Below, one piece after another: positions 1-8,643 of a stretch of DNA of 64,000 bases; the first letter of the stretch is position 1; the number at the start of each line of letters is the position of its first letter. The stretch lies in assembly GCF_022631235.3 (NCBI RefSeq), contig NZ_CP093310.2, positions 2,418,001 to 2,482,000 of the forward strand, read 5' to 3'. The DNA is from Psychrobacter raelei (GTDB taxonomy: Bacteria; Pseudomonadota; Gammaproteobacteria; Pseudomonadales; Moraxellaceae). Under the pieces are notes generated by a model that ran no database searches, was not told where the DNA came from, and saw nothing but the letters and a program-made list of their open reading frames with translations. The translations under genes and the position numbers were made by a program.

Positions 1-292
1 CCATCGATTAGTTAGAAGAAAACTGACTGTGTTTTAAGGCAGTTGTCCCAACTCACCAGCACTTATCAAAAACTTAACGGGTACTTCTCATATCGTCTGC
101 TCTAATTTACCAAATTAGGCACCAAAGCAAACCATAATTTATGTAACTTTGTTACTTATCTTGCAGGAAGCCATTATTAACCGAGGTTCTTAATGGCCCA
201 ATTCTGAATGTATACTGCACTGCTTTTGCCGATGGCTTAAGCCCACTTTATAGAGAACTTAAGCCAATGATTAAGCAGCATTGTCGCTAAAA

Positions 293-766
293 TTAGAAGC
301 GGTAGTGTGAGAATGCTTTGTTAGCATCTGCCATGCGGTGAACTTCGTCACGCTTTTTAACAGCACTGCCTTTACCTTCTGAAGCATCACCTAGCTCACC
401 AGCTAGACGGTGTGCCATTGATTTTTCAGAACGCTTAGAAGCAGCATCGGCAAGCCAACGCATCGCTAAAGCTGTACGACGGGAGGGGCGTACTTCCATA
501 GGAACTTGATAGGTTGCACCACCAACACGGCGAGCTTTCACTTCAACCATTGGGCGAACGTTTTCAAGTACTTCTTCAAAGAATGCAACTGGATCTTCGA
601 TGTTACGTTTCTCAGCAACTTGCTCTAATGCACCGTAAACAATACGTTCAGCGGTAGATTTTTTGCCATCAACCATTACATGGTTGATGAATTTAGCGAT
701 GGTTTGGCTACCAAATTTAGGATCCGGTAGGATCTCACGGGTAGCGACGACGCGACGTCTTGGCAT
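293..766 (-). CDS. rpsG: 30S ribosomal protein S7
   Basis: Small-subunit primary assembly protein that nucleates the 3' major (head) domain of 16S rRNA and contacts E-site tRNA and mRNA. The 157-residue product starts [12 protein letters not shown] and carries the family blocks [17 protein letters not shown] and YQVPMEVRP; the length is normal. The ATG at 764-766 is preceded by AAGGA on the minus strand. It follows rpsL by about 150 nt in the usual str-operon order. That gap is where S7 exerts translational feedback in E. coli; whether it does so here is inference. fusA, the usual next gene, is not visible in the 292 bases to the left edge. Confidence 0.98.
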   Translation of the reverse strand: MPRRRVVATREILPDPKFGSQTIAKFINHVMVDGKKSTAERIVYGALEQVAEKRNIEDPVAFFEEVLENVRPMVEVKARRVGGATYQVPMEVRPSRRTALAMRWLADAASKRSEKSMAHRLAGELGDASEGKGSAVKKRDEVHRMADANKAFSHYRF

Positions 767-919
767 AATAAATTTCCTTGTCTTCAGGGTTGTCTGGCAT
801 TCATAACCATATATAAAATATGAGTTAATAATTAAGTGGTTACCAGCCAGCCTTACTGCATGGTGGTATGTCTATTGATGAGACACCAAGCCCATGCATG
901 TTATTTAGTAATTTGCTAA

Positions 920-1294
920 TTAAGCCTTAGGCTTTTTAGCACCATATTTAGAGCGACCTTGCTTACGGTCTTTAACGCCTGCACAGTCAAGTGCGCCGCG
1001 AACAGTGTGGTAACGTACACCTGGTAAGTCTTTAACACGACCACCACGGATTAGTACAACGCTGTGCTCTTGTAAGTTATGGCCTTCACCACCGATGTAG
1101 CTTGATACTTCATAACCTGAAGTTAAGCGTACACGGCATACTTTACGCATGGCTGAGTTTGGTTTTTTTGGAGTGGTAGTATATACGCGAGTACATACAC
1201 CACGGCGTTGTGGGCACGCTTGTAAAGCAGGAACACCAGACTTTTCCTTTAATACTTTACGACCCTTACGAATCAATTGGTTAGTTGTTGCCAT
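920..1294 (-). CDS. rpsL: 30S ribosomal protein S12
   Basis: Decoding-centre protein of the 30S subunit and the target of streptomycin-resistance mutations. The 124 residues contain the near-universal [19 protein letters not shown] block and the [17 protein letters not shown] loop. Both lysines that mutate in resistant strains (K43 and K88 by E. coli numbering) are present, so the sequence predicts the ordinary sensitive form. The start has a clear GGGAGAAGGA ribosome site. It is the first gene of the str operon, transcribed leftward from the promoter at 1454-1482 through a roughly 150-nt structured leader. Confidence 0.98.
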   Translation of the reverse strand: MATTNQLIRKGRKVLKEKSGVPALQACPQRRGVCTRVYTTTPKKPNSAMRKVCRVRLTSGYEVSSYIGGEGHNLQEHSVVLIRGGRVKDLPGVRYHTVRGALDCAGVKDRKQGRSKYGAKKPKA

Positions 1295-1325
1295 AAGGCA
1301 TCCTTCTCCCGTTTATTAAATACAA

Positions 1326-1443
1326 AAAAATGGGTTACTAAGCCCTCGCTACGGTTTGGAGCCAATAGAACATTAAGTTTCTCTAAAAGAAGCTTATCGT
1401 CTTATTGCTTCCTAAAAACTGCTACGATAGCTTACCCATTTTT
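1326..1443 (-). promoter_or_regulatory. Long-range stem in the rpsL leader
   Basis: AAAAATGGGT (1326-1335) and ACCCATTTTT (1434-1443) are exact reverse complements, extended by a further 4 bp (AAGC/GCTT) after a small bulge. In the mRNA the 5' arm lies almost at the predicted transcript start. The 3' arm is followed by a U run about 30 nt before the rpsL start codon, so the helix closes the whole leader. Attenuation or ribosomal-protein control is possible but not shown. Confidence 0.45.
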
Positions 1444-1453
1444 CGGACACTAT

Positions 1454-1482
1454 ATTATATAGACTTATTGTAAAACACTCAA
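1454..1482 (-). promoter_or_regulatory. Sigma70-type promoter of rpsL-rpsG
   Basis: On the minus strand there is a TTGAGT -35 box (1477-1482), a 17-bp spacer and a perfect TATAAT -10 box (1454-1459). The predicted start near 1447 leaves a leader of about 150 nt before the rpsL ATG. This is the best sigma70 match in the gap and the expected place for the str-operon promoter. Confidence 0.7.
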
Positions 1483-1891
1483 GTACATATTGACGCTTAT
1501 AATGGACAATAAATCAATGTTAGGCTGCCTATTTTAGGTCACTTTTAATAACTTTCAAGGGCTAAGCTGTAATATAAGTTTTTTGTGCCACTCACCTTGT
1601 ATACTAAACCTGGATCTATTGGTGACCACTTTGCAGCCATAACAAGTCATATCAATGACTTCAGCCTCGTGAAGTCATATCGAATACTGCTATTTAGACC
1701 GTTACAAAAAAGCCAGTATTTTAAGATTGGCGCCACAGCCATTTACCCTAGCCTACTACGATGTGATTCGTGGTTTGTGATAAACTAAGCACATCGTTTT
1801 AATCAGCCCCTTAGTCTTTATATCCTTATTATAAAGCCCCTGTACACAACTCTTTTAATTTCTCCCATCTTTGATAAATAAGTGATTGCCC

Positions 1892-2404
1892 ATGAGTAAT
1901 TCAAATAATACCGCCGCAGATTTCATTAATCCAAACCAAGACACCCGCATCACCCAAGGCAGCCAAGTAGCGCTACACTTTGAGGTGGCTTTAGAAAATG
2001 GAACGGTTATTGACTCTACCTTTAGCCGCCCAGAGCCGGTACGTTTGACCATAGGCGATGAAAGCTTACTGCCAGGCTTTGAGAATGTACTTAATAACTT
2101 GCGTGCCGGTGATACCCGTACAGCGCATTTAGAGCCGGAGCAAGCTTTTGGCGAGTGGAACAAAGATAATGTACAGACCTTTAGCCGCACTCAATTTGCA
2201 TTGACTGAAGCCAATCCTGAAGTGGGTATGATGATTGAGTTTGAGGACAAGGGAAAAAACACCTTACCAGGCGTTATTAGCAAAGTGACCCAAGAAGACG
2301 TTGAAGTGGATTTCAACCATCCCTTAGCCGGTCAATCGCTACTGTTTAAAGTTCAGATATTTAAAGTGACTCCGCCAGGTCAAGTGGCCGTGCAATTAAT
2401 ATGA
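1892..2404 (+). CDS. fkpB: FKBP-type peptidyl-prolyl isomerase, SlpA/FkpB-like
   Basis: Cytoplasmic prolyl cis-trans isomerase and chaperone of the SlpA type. The FKBP core runs from about residue 25: GSQVALHFEVALENGTVIDSTF, then PVRLTIGDESLLPGFENVL, then an EPEQAFGE segment entering the inserted chaperone flap. It has 170 residues from the ATG at 1892, slightly longer than E. coli FkpB (149), mainly by an N-terminal tail. A TTG two codons upstream is possible but less likely. In many gammaproteobacteria this gene lies in ileS-lspA-fkpB-ispH; here it stands alone, far from ileS-lspA at 33-36 kb. Confidence 0.88.
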   Translation: MSNSNNTAADFINPNQDTRITQGSQVALHFEVALENGTVIDSTFSRPEPVRLTIGDESLLPGFENVLNNLRAGDTRTAHLEPEQAFGEWNKDNVQTFSRTQFALTEANPEVGMMIEFEDKGKNTLPGVISKVTQEDVEVDFNHPLAGQSLLFKVQIFKVTPPGQVAVQLI

Positions 2405-2498
2405 TGCAACTGATCTAAATAAGGACATCAATCATGTGGCCTATTTAGGTATAGCTAAACCGCTAATAAAACATACAACCACGAAAAAGGTATCGATT

Positions 2499-3539
2499 AT
2501 GAAATACACCACCCTCCCACAACTTGGTGACAAGGTTTCCAAAATTTGCTTGGGCACCATGACTTGGGGTCAGCAAAATACCGAAGATCAGGCGCATCAA
2601 CAAATGGACTTTGCATTAAGCGAAGGCGTGAACTTCTGGGATACCGCAGAGATGTATCCCTCACCGCCTGCCAAAGAAAAACAAGGGGATACCGAGCGTT
2701 TTATCGGCACTTGGTTTGCCAAGACCAAAAAGCGTAATGAGGTGATTTTGGCCAGTAAAATCTCTCCCATGGATTTCTTACGCGACGGTCAAACCCGTTT
2801 TAATGCCAAACACATCAGTGACGCAATCGATGGCAACTTAAAGCGGTTGCAAACCGATCATATCGATGTGTACCAACTACATTGGCCTGAGCGTCAGACT
2901 AACTTTTTTAGCACCCGCGGCTATACCGAACAGATGGCGCAGCAAGATTTATCTCAGCTCACTCCATTTTTAGAGACCATCGAGGCCTTAAATGACGAGA
3001 TTAAAAAAGGCCGCATTAGAGCTTGGGGACTCTCCAACGATACCGCTTGGGGCGTTATGCGCTATTTGTGGGAAGCTGAGAAAAATGGCTTAAAAGGTCC
3101 CATCACAGTCCAAAACCCTTATAGCTTATTGAATCGGTTATATGAGGTTGGATTGGCAGAGGTGGCCCATCGTGAGAATGTCGGTCTGCTTGCCTACTCA
3201 CCGCTTGGCTTTGGGGTATTATCTGGTAAATACCTAGACGGTAAACAGCCTGAGGGCGCACGTCTAACCATGTATGACCGCTTCCAACGTTACATCAATG
3301 ACGAAGCCAAGTGGGCCACTGAGCAATATGCGCGTATCGCTACAGATGCCGGTCTAGATATGGCACAAATGGCCTTAGCCTTCGTGAACAGCCGTCATTT
3401 TGTGACCAGTAATATCATTGGTGCCACCTCTATTGAGCAGTTGAAGTCTAATATTGACAGTGTTGATATTGAGCTAAGTGATGATGTGTTGCAGGCCATT
3501 GAGGCGGTGCATACTCAGCAGCCCAACCCCTCACCCTAA
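2499..3539 (+). CDS. tas: Aldo/keto reductase, Tas family
   Basis: NADP(H)-dependent aldo/keto reductase. From the ATG at 2499 (preceded by AAAAAGG) it has 346 residues, the same length as E. coli Tas. It shares LGTMTWG, the catalytic DTAEMYPSPP block (Asp and Tyr of the tetrad), LKRLQTDHIDVYQLHWP (His) and IQNPYSLLNR-type barrel segments. The physiological substrate of Tas is poorly defined; E. coli tas was found by complementing tyrosine auxotrophy. The frame stays open to a GTG at 2436, but there is no ribosome site there. It ends at a strong terminator. Confidence 0.85.
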   Translation: MKYTTLPQLGDKVSKICLGTMTWGQQNTEDQAHQQMDFALSEGVNFWDTAEMYPSPPAKEKQGDTERFIGTWFAKTKKRNEVILASKISPMDFLRDGQTRFNAKHISDAIDGNLKRLQTDHIDVYQLHWPERQTNFFSTRGYTEQMAQQDLSQLTPFLETIEALNDEIKKGRIRAWGLSNDTAWGVMRYLWEAEKNGLKGPITVQNPYSLLNRLYEVGLAEVAHRENVGLLAYSPLGFGVLSGKYLDGKQPEGARLTMYDRFQRYINDEAKWATEQYARIATDAGLDMAQMALAFVNSRHFVTSNIIGATSIEQLKSNIDSVDIELSDDVLQAIEAVHTQQPNPSP

Positions 3540-3562
3540 GCAACATAAACCGATAGTGGCAC

Positions 3563-3598
3563 AAAAAAAGCTCTCAATCAGTGATTGAGAGCTTTTTT
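3563..3598. terminator. Bidirectional intrinsic terminator
   Basis: The hairpin GCTCTCAATCA/GTGATTGAGAGC with an A7 run before and a T6 run after lies between the convergent tas and acyltransferase genes. It can serve both, although it is about 135 bp from the acyltransferase stop. Confidence 0.85.
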
Positions 3599-3678
3599 AT
3601 TATGCAGCGTTTGGTCTTACTTATTGAGTTAACCGACTGATTTAACTGAGCATCTTAACTGAACTGAGGTTTAATGAA

Positions 3679-3719
3679 TTAGCTTCAGTCACTTAGCTTC
3701 AGTCACTTAATTTCAGTCA
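3679..3719. repeat. 14-bp tandem repeat, three copies
   Basis: The unit TTAGCTTCAGTCAC occurs twice perfectly (3679-3692, 3693-3706), followed by a diverged third copy. It is just downstream of the acyltransferase stop codon. Confidence 0.85.
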
Positions 3720-3732
3720 AGCCAATTTATCG

Positions 3733-4605
3733 TTAAGCTTTGAGTACTCGAGCTTTTAGGGTTTCCAAACCTTGCTGCATATGCTGGTATAGCTCCTCAG
3801 TAAGCTCATCTCGGCTTTTATCTGTGGTGCTAATCGGATCAAGAGGTAGAATGTAGGCGGTGACCTGCTCACAGTCCATCACCGTTAAGAAGCTCTTGGT
3901 AAAGGAGGTATCTCCAACAAAAGGTATCTTATCATCCAGCTCACCTTGTGCATTCACATAACAGACCACCAAAGGCTGTACCGGCTTATTGGCATCTATC
4001 GCCGCTTGCAGCAATTTACCATACAAAGATTTGATACGGCTACCATCCGTAGTGGTGCCCTCTGGATAAAACAATACCGAATGGCCTTTTTCCAAAAACT
4101 CAGTGATTTGACCGGCTACCTTACCCGAATCCCCAGAGCCGCGTTTGATAAATAGCGAGCCACAAGCTCGGGCTAAGTTGCCAAAAGCAGGCATAGACTC
4201 AACTTCTGCTTTTGATAAGAAAAAAGCGGGCACCACACTGCCCATCACGGGGATATCCATCCAAGACACATGATTGCCAGCCCACAAGCCTTGAGTATTT
4301 GGCATGGGTTCAACTGCCACCACTTTAATGTTAAAGGCCTCTGCCATTTTGCCACAAAATATCTGATTGTAGCGCAGCACCTTATCACGCTTGGGCTCAC
4401 CGCTCCAGCCATCAATCTTGGTAATGGCACGATAGCCGTTCACCATAGTGCTGGTCATGCCTTTGAGTATCTGTGCCCGTTTAAACTGAGTAGTCACAGG
4501 CTTGGGTAACAGCCGGCTTACCTTATGCTTTCTTAAGCGATGTGGCAAGGTTCGGCCAGAGATTTTGTCTTGCGAGGCTGGTGTCGGTGAGGCGTGGTCG
4601 GTCAT
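3733..4605 (-). CDS. Lysophospholipid acyltransferase, PlsC family (copy 1)
   Basis: LPLAT-superfamily acyltransferase, predicted to acylate 1-acyl-glycerol-3-phosphate or a related lysolipid at the inner membrane. The 290 residues hold block I NHVSWMD (H112, D117), a FIKRGSGD substrate-binding block and the YPEGTTTDG block (E182, G183). The N-terminal ~50 residues are basic and variable. The ATG at 4603-4605 has AAGGA upstream. It lies downstream of a close paralogue in the same orientation, with 330 bp between them. The exact acceptor lipid cannot be read from the sequence, so plsC is not assigned. Confidence 0.85.
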   Translation of the reverse strand: MTDHASPTPASQDKISGRTLPHRLRKHKVSRLLPKPVTTQFKRAQILKGMTSTMVNGYRAITKIDGWSGEPKRDKVLRYNQIFCGKMAEAFNIKVVAVEPMPNTQGLWAGNHVSWMDIPVMGSVVPAFFLSKAEVESMPAFGNLARACGSLFIKRGSGDSGKVAGQITEFLEKGHSVLFYPEGTTTDGSRIKSLYGKLLQAAIDANKPVQPLVVCYVNAQGELDDKIPFVGDTSFTKSFLTVMDCEQVTAYILPLDPISTTDKSRDELTEELYQHMQQGLETLKARVLKA

Positions 4606-4935
4606 AAAAGTCCTTGTTCAAATCTTTCGGATGGCGCACGATGTCATGTTGATACTCAATCATACCCGCATTAAATGCTCAAGTTAGAGGTTAGCATAAC
4701 GCCTACCGTAACTTAATATATGAAGACAAATATATGAATACAATCTTGATCAATTGACCTGTCACGCCTTTTAATCTTCTAGATACTATATCTTTTATGC
4801 CTAATTTTTATGTGACACTTTTACTTAATTTGATGGGGTTTGTGATAATTATCCTACCACACTTTATCTGACCATACGCTCCATACTGTTCACTTTAGTC
4901 TTCAAGGTTGGCAGGATAATTGTGTAACTCTCAGC
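4606..4935. other. Gap between the two acyltransferase genes
   Basis: The only structure I see is an inverted repeat, AATTATCCTACC at 4847-4858 and GGCAGGATAATT at 4910-4921 (11 of 12 pairs), just after the upstream gene's stop. It lacks a T run, so it is not a normal terminator. Confidence 0.5.
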
Positions 4936-5754
4936 TTAATCGGCTTTAGGCTGCTGGGTCAGCACTCGGCTGTGCAGCTCCTGTAAACCTTGTTGCATAT
5001 GCTTTTGTAGCTCGTCGGTAAGCTGAGAACGAGTTTTGCCTGTGGTGCTTAACTCAGCTAATGGCAACACATAAGCGGTCACTGTTTCGCCATCTATTAC
5101 GCCCATCAGACTCTGCTTAAGGCTGATACCCCCATAATAAGGTACGGTGTCATCAAGCTCGCCTTTACTATTGACATAACACAGCACCACCGGCTGTACA
5201 GGTTTATTGGCATCTATTGCAGACTGCAAAAGTTTGCCATGTATTCTTTTTATTTTTTTGCCATCTGTGGTGGTCGCTTCAGGGAAAAACACCACCGAGT
5301 AGCCTTTTTTTAAGAAGGTCGTCATCTGCTCTGCTACCGTTGAAGCATCGCCTGAGCCACGGTTAATAAACAAAGTCCCCGCCACTCTTGCCAGCGGTCC
5401 CATTAGTGGCATCTTTTCAACTTCTGCTTTAGACAAGAAAAATGCGGGACTGACACTACCAATGACCGGAATGTCCATCCAAGACACGTGGTTTGAAACC
5501 CAAAGCGCGTGAGTCTTGGGTAGTGGCTCAACCTCTACAATTTCTACCCCCAGCGCACGCGCTGACTTGCGACAAAATGCTTGGATATATTTAGGTAATA
5601 TGTCACGTGGCGGCTCACGCCAAGCGCCAATCTTGGTAGCAGCTCGGTAACCACCGATGACAGTATCTACCAAGCCCACCACAGTTTTACTGCGTTTGGT
5701 ATTGCGCTGCACTGTCTGCTTTAACGCTTGTCCCAATTTTGATGTGTATTTCAT
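4936..5754 (-). CDS. Lysophospholipid acyltransferase, PlsC family (copy 2)
   Basis: Paralogue of the neighbouring acyltransferase; by eye well over half the residues match across the catalytic half. The 272 residues include NHVSWMDIP (H89, D94) and FINRGSGD. In the usual EGT block the glycine is replaced, giving FPEATTTDG (E159, A160). That glycine is usually conserved in PlsC-type enzymes, so altered activity or specificity is possible but unproven. The start at 5752-5754 has an AAGG site. The pair looks like an old tandem duplication. Confidence 0.83.
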   Translation of the reverse strand: MKYTSKLGQALKQTVQRNTKRSKTVVGLVDTVIGGYRAATKIGAWREPPRDILPKYIQAFCRKSARALGVEIVEVEPLPKTHALWVSNHVSWMDIPVIGSVSPAFFLSKAEVEKMPLMGPLARVAGTLFINRGSGDASTVAEQMTTFLKKGYSVVFFPEATTTDGKKIKRIHGKLLQSAIDANKPVQPVVLCYVNSKGELDDTVPYYGGISLKQSLMGVIDGETVTAYVLPLAELSTTGKTRSQLTDELQKHMQQGLQELHSRVLTQQPKAD

Positions 5755-6341
5755 GATAGTGCCTTTAATGACCTTAGATTAGCCCTATGAATTATGCTAT
5801 GGCTTTTATTTATAAAGGAAAATAGTTTATTCAAAGCTTGATTAGACCCGTATTGATGCGCCAGGCTTTGTGTGTGCTTAGCTATCCTTATCTGCTGGGC
5901 TATTTGGGTAGTTTATCGATTCGCTAAAGCAACTACCTTAGCGGATTTTGATGAAGGCAGATTATAGCAAATATAACCCAATCAGTAATCAATCGTTCAC
6001 TGGTTTTGTAGCAATAACTTAAGCTGGGTCTGATATTTGTATTATTTTGCGCACTACCCCTTTTAATTTGGAGCAAATAGCGTCATTAATAGTCTATAGC
6101 GCATTATAAAATCGCAGTAGTTATGACATAGACATCGGCAAGCCCAGTAAATAAAAGCCAACATACTTAGGCTACTAGATAGGCTACCAGACACTTAGGC
6201 TGCTAGATTCTTTAAAGTGACTTTTTACACAAACAAATCAGCTTTAACAAACAGCTCAGCATAAACAAACAACCGAGCTTTTCGTTACAATAACCATTTT
6301 GGTAACAAGACCATTTAAATTGACAACACAGGTGAATATTT
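5755..6341. other. Divergent intergenic region, acyltransferase / hflX
   Basis: About 590 bp, A/T rich, with no credible ORF. It must hold promoters for both divergent genes, but I cannot assign clear boxes. A 16-bp near-perfect direct repeat (ACTTAGGCTACTAGAT, ACTTAGGCTGCTAGAT) lies at 6165-6180 and 6193-6208. Confidence 0.5.
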
Positions 6342-7787
6342 TTGGATTATTTTGGTAGACATGAAGGTGGCGAACGCGCCATCTTAGTACACTTAGAGGT
6401 TAGACAAATCGCAGACCCTGATGATTTAGAGGAATTTAAATTATTGGTAGACTCTGCAGGTGCGCAGCAATTGGCGGTCATCACAGGGTCAAGACAGAAG
6501 CCGGATGCCAAGTATTTTATTGGTAGTGGTAAAGCACAAGAGATTGCCGAGCAGGTACAGGCGCTTGAGGCAGATATTGTTATTTTTAACCACAGTTTAA
6601 CGCCTTCACAAGAGCGTAACTTAGAGACCTTGCTGCAATGCCGCGTCTTAGATCGTACTGGTCTAATTTTGGATATTTTCGCTCAGCGTGCCCGTACTTA
6701 TGAAGGTAAATTGCAGGTGGAATTGGCTCAGCTTAACCACTTGGCGACCCGCCTAGTACGCGGCTGGACCCATTTGGAGCGTCAAAAAGGGGGGATTGGT
6801 CTACGCGGACCAGGTGAAACCCAGCTTGAAACCGATAGACGCTTGCTACAAATTCGAGTGTCTCAGTTAAAAGCACGCCTCGATAAAGTCAAACAGACCC
6901 GAGCACAAGGCCGAGCCAAGCGTCAAAAATCAGATGTATTGACCATCTCATTGGTGGGCTATACCAACGCCGGCAAGTCCTCTTTATTTAACCGCTTGGT
7001 CGATGAGGATATTTATGCTGCTGACCAGCTTTTTGCGACCTTAGATCCTACTTTAAGACGTATGGACTGGCAAGGCGTGGGCCGAGTGGTCTTGGTCGAT
7101 ACGGTAGGTTTCGTGCGTCATTTACCGCACGAGTTGGTAGAGTCATTCCATGCAACTTTGGAGGAGACGCTAGAGGCTGACTTGTTATTACATGTGATTG
7201 ACTCTTCAAGCCCCGACATGCATGAGCAAATCAAAGCAGTAAAAGAGGTATTGAGCGAAATTGATAACCATGTGCCTGTGCTCAATGTCTACAACAAGAT
7301 CGATATCACTGGTGAGCCGGCACAAATTAACTATAGTGGTCCTGGCGTGCCCAGTCGTGTGTATGTCTCCGCTAAGGCTGACCTTGGCATGAGTATGCTG
7401 CACACTGCCGTACAGCAGTTATTGACCGGTAAACTCAACACGTTTGAGATCACCCTACCCTTCAATGCCGGCAATCTAAAAAATGAGCTATACCGCTTGG
7501 ATGTGGTCGAACAAGAAAGCTATGATGAGCAGGGCCATGAAGTACTTACCCTACGTCTGCCCTCTGATAAGTTGCAGCAATTGTTGGGTCAAGCCAATAT
7601 TGATCCTCTCTCAGTGCTGCCTAAAGACCAAGCTGAGCTGCTGATACCTACTCTTGAGCCTTTTGAAAAACAGCTAAAAGCCGATCAAGAAGCCAAAGCC
7701 GCCCTACTGGATTTAGAGGCAGACTTTGAGGCGCCTGATTTTGAGCCAGCAGCAGATTGGCCTGAAGACGATGATATTCTGCGCTAA
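6342..7787 (+). CDS. hflX: Ribosome-associated GTPase HflX
   Basis: TRAFAC-class GTPase that splits or rescues stalled ribosomes under stress. The 481 residues contain the HflX N-domain (ITGSRQKPDAKYFIGSGKA), the glycine-rich GLRGPGETQLETDRR segment, G1 GYTNAGKSS near residue 205, G3 DTVGF and G4 NKID. The start is TTG at 6342 with AGGTGA six bases upstream; its first residues align with the start of E. coli HflX, and the nearby ATG at 6360 is out of frame. An acidic C-terminal tail of about 50 residues is extra relative to E. coli. It is separated from its usual partner hfq, which is not in this window. Confidence 0.95.
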   Translation: MDYFGRHEGGERAILVHLEVRQIADPDDLEEFKLLVDSAGAQQLAVITGSRQKPDAKYFIGSGKAQEIAEQVQALEADIVIFNHSLTPSQERNLETLLQCRVLDRTGLILDIFAQRARTYEGKLQVELAQLNHLATRLVRGWTHLERQKGGIGLRGPGETQLETDRRLLQIRVSQLKARLDKVKQTRAQGRAKRQKSDVLTISLVGYTNAGKSSLFNRLVDEDIYAADQLFATLDPTLRRMDWQGVGRVVLVDTVGFVRHLPHELVESFHATLEETLEADLLLHVIDSSSPDMHEQIKAVKEVLSEIDNHVPVLNVYNKIDITGEPAQINYSGPGVPSRVYVSAKADLGMSMLHTAVQQLLTGKLNTFEITLPFNAGNLKNELYRLDVVEQESYDEQGHEVLTLRLPSDKLQQLLGQANIDPLSVLPKDQAELLIPTLEPFEKQLKADQEAKAALLDLEADFEAPDFEPAADWPEDDDILR

Positions 7788-7830
7788 GCTTTTTATTTTA
7801 TCTTGACCGAGTGATGATGACATCCAACAT

Positions 7831-7857
7831 AGGAGCCTTTAGGCTCCTATTTTTTTG
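7831..7857 (+). terminator. Intrinsic terminator of hflX
   Basis: AGGAGCC-TTT-AGGCTCCT hairpin followed by ATTTTTTT, 44 bp after the hflX stop. Confidence 0.85.
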
Positions 7858-8191
7858 TCAAAAATTCAATTAATCTGGCTAACAATATTAAAGAATATTA
7901 AAGCATTGATACAAAATATTGGCGAAATATGATCACAAACCTCAAGCTTACCAAACTCTGCCAGAGCTTATAGATTCAGACTTAACATAGCTGTCTGTGA
8001 TTAATTTAGACTAAAGGCGCGAGGATAGCGTGTCGTGCATCAGCAATAATGGTGTATTATAATTAAACATTGAGTAGCATTTATTAGCTATATCAGGATA
8101 TTACGCCTTGCCAAAAATTTATAGTTGCGCCTGTATCTTGCTTATGTAAGCTTGCTCTACATTAGGCCATAGCCAAAATAAAGGATGAGCC
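7858..8191. other. Gap upstream of the CidA/LrgA gene
   Basis: No credible ORF. It includes a perfect 10-bp tandem duplication (AATATTAAAG at 7884-7893 and 7894-7903). The promoter of the cidA/lrgB pair is presumably here but not clearly readable. Confidence 0.5.
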
Positions 8192-8632
8192 ATGCCCTCT
8201 GCTGTCAAAAAAACACTGCCCTTGCCTGTGGCAATCTTACTCACCTTAGCGGTTGTCATTAGTATTCGAGAAGGCTCAGTATGGGTCTGTCAAATGTTAG
8301 GCTATCCCAGTGCAGCGAATATTGTGGGGCTGATTACTTTATTTTCGCTGCTAATGCTGTGGCGTTTTACTCGGGGGCTACCTGAGTGGCTTACTCCGGC
8401 CAGCAATACATTGTTGGTGGATAGTGGGTTTGCTTTTTTGCCAGTATCGGCTGGCGCTGGTCTGTTAATGTTTGGGCTTGGTGATGAGCTTTTGGGTATT
8501 ATAGTGACCATGGTAGTGAGCACCTTACTGCCCTTGTGGGGCTTGGCACGACTCGCCAACTATTGGTTAAGCCGCCAGCCTGAGGGCTCTAATGAGAGCG
8601 ATACCAGCACCTCTTCTACTCAATCAAAATAA
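8192..8632 (+). CDS. CidA/LrgA family membrane protein
   Basis: Small integral membrane protein of the holin-like CidA/LrgA family, associated with murein hydrolase control and metabolite export in other bacteria. Four hydrophobic stretches lie in 146 residues, with the family-like FLPVSAGAGLLMF segment and a polar, Ser/Thr-rich C-terminus. AAGGATG precedes the ATG. It is followed 11 bp later by the LrgB-type partner, and this pairing is the strongest evidence for the call. Confidence 0.82.
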   Translation: MPSAVKKTLPLPVAILLTLAVVISIREGSVWVCQMLGYPSAANIVGLITLFSLLMLWRFTRGLPEWLTPASNTLLVDSGFAFLPVSAGAGLLMFGLGDELLGIIVTMVVSTLLPLWGLARLANYWLSRQPEGSNESDTSTSSTQSK

Positions 8633-8643
8633 GGCCTCAAGCT

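Larger units (their letters stand above)
1295..1891. other. Intergenic region between rpsL and fkpB
   Basis: Divergent gap of about 600 bp. The left part holds the rpsL promoter and leader. In the right part, upstream of the FKBP gene, I see only short open frames without ribosome sites or recognisable protein features, and no RNA family I recognise. Confidence 0.6.

Noticed and set aside
1..4. Possible start codon of fusA on the minus strand (CCAT at the left edge reads ATGG).
   Set aside because: fusA is expected next after rpsG, but only four bases are visible and no ribosome site precedes them, so it cannot be supported.
1277..1462. 61-codon plus-strand frame over the rpsL leader.
   Set aside because: It overlaps the rpsL start and leader in antisense and has no ribosome site.
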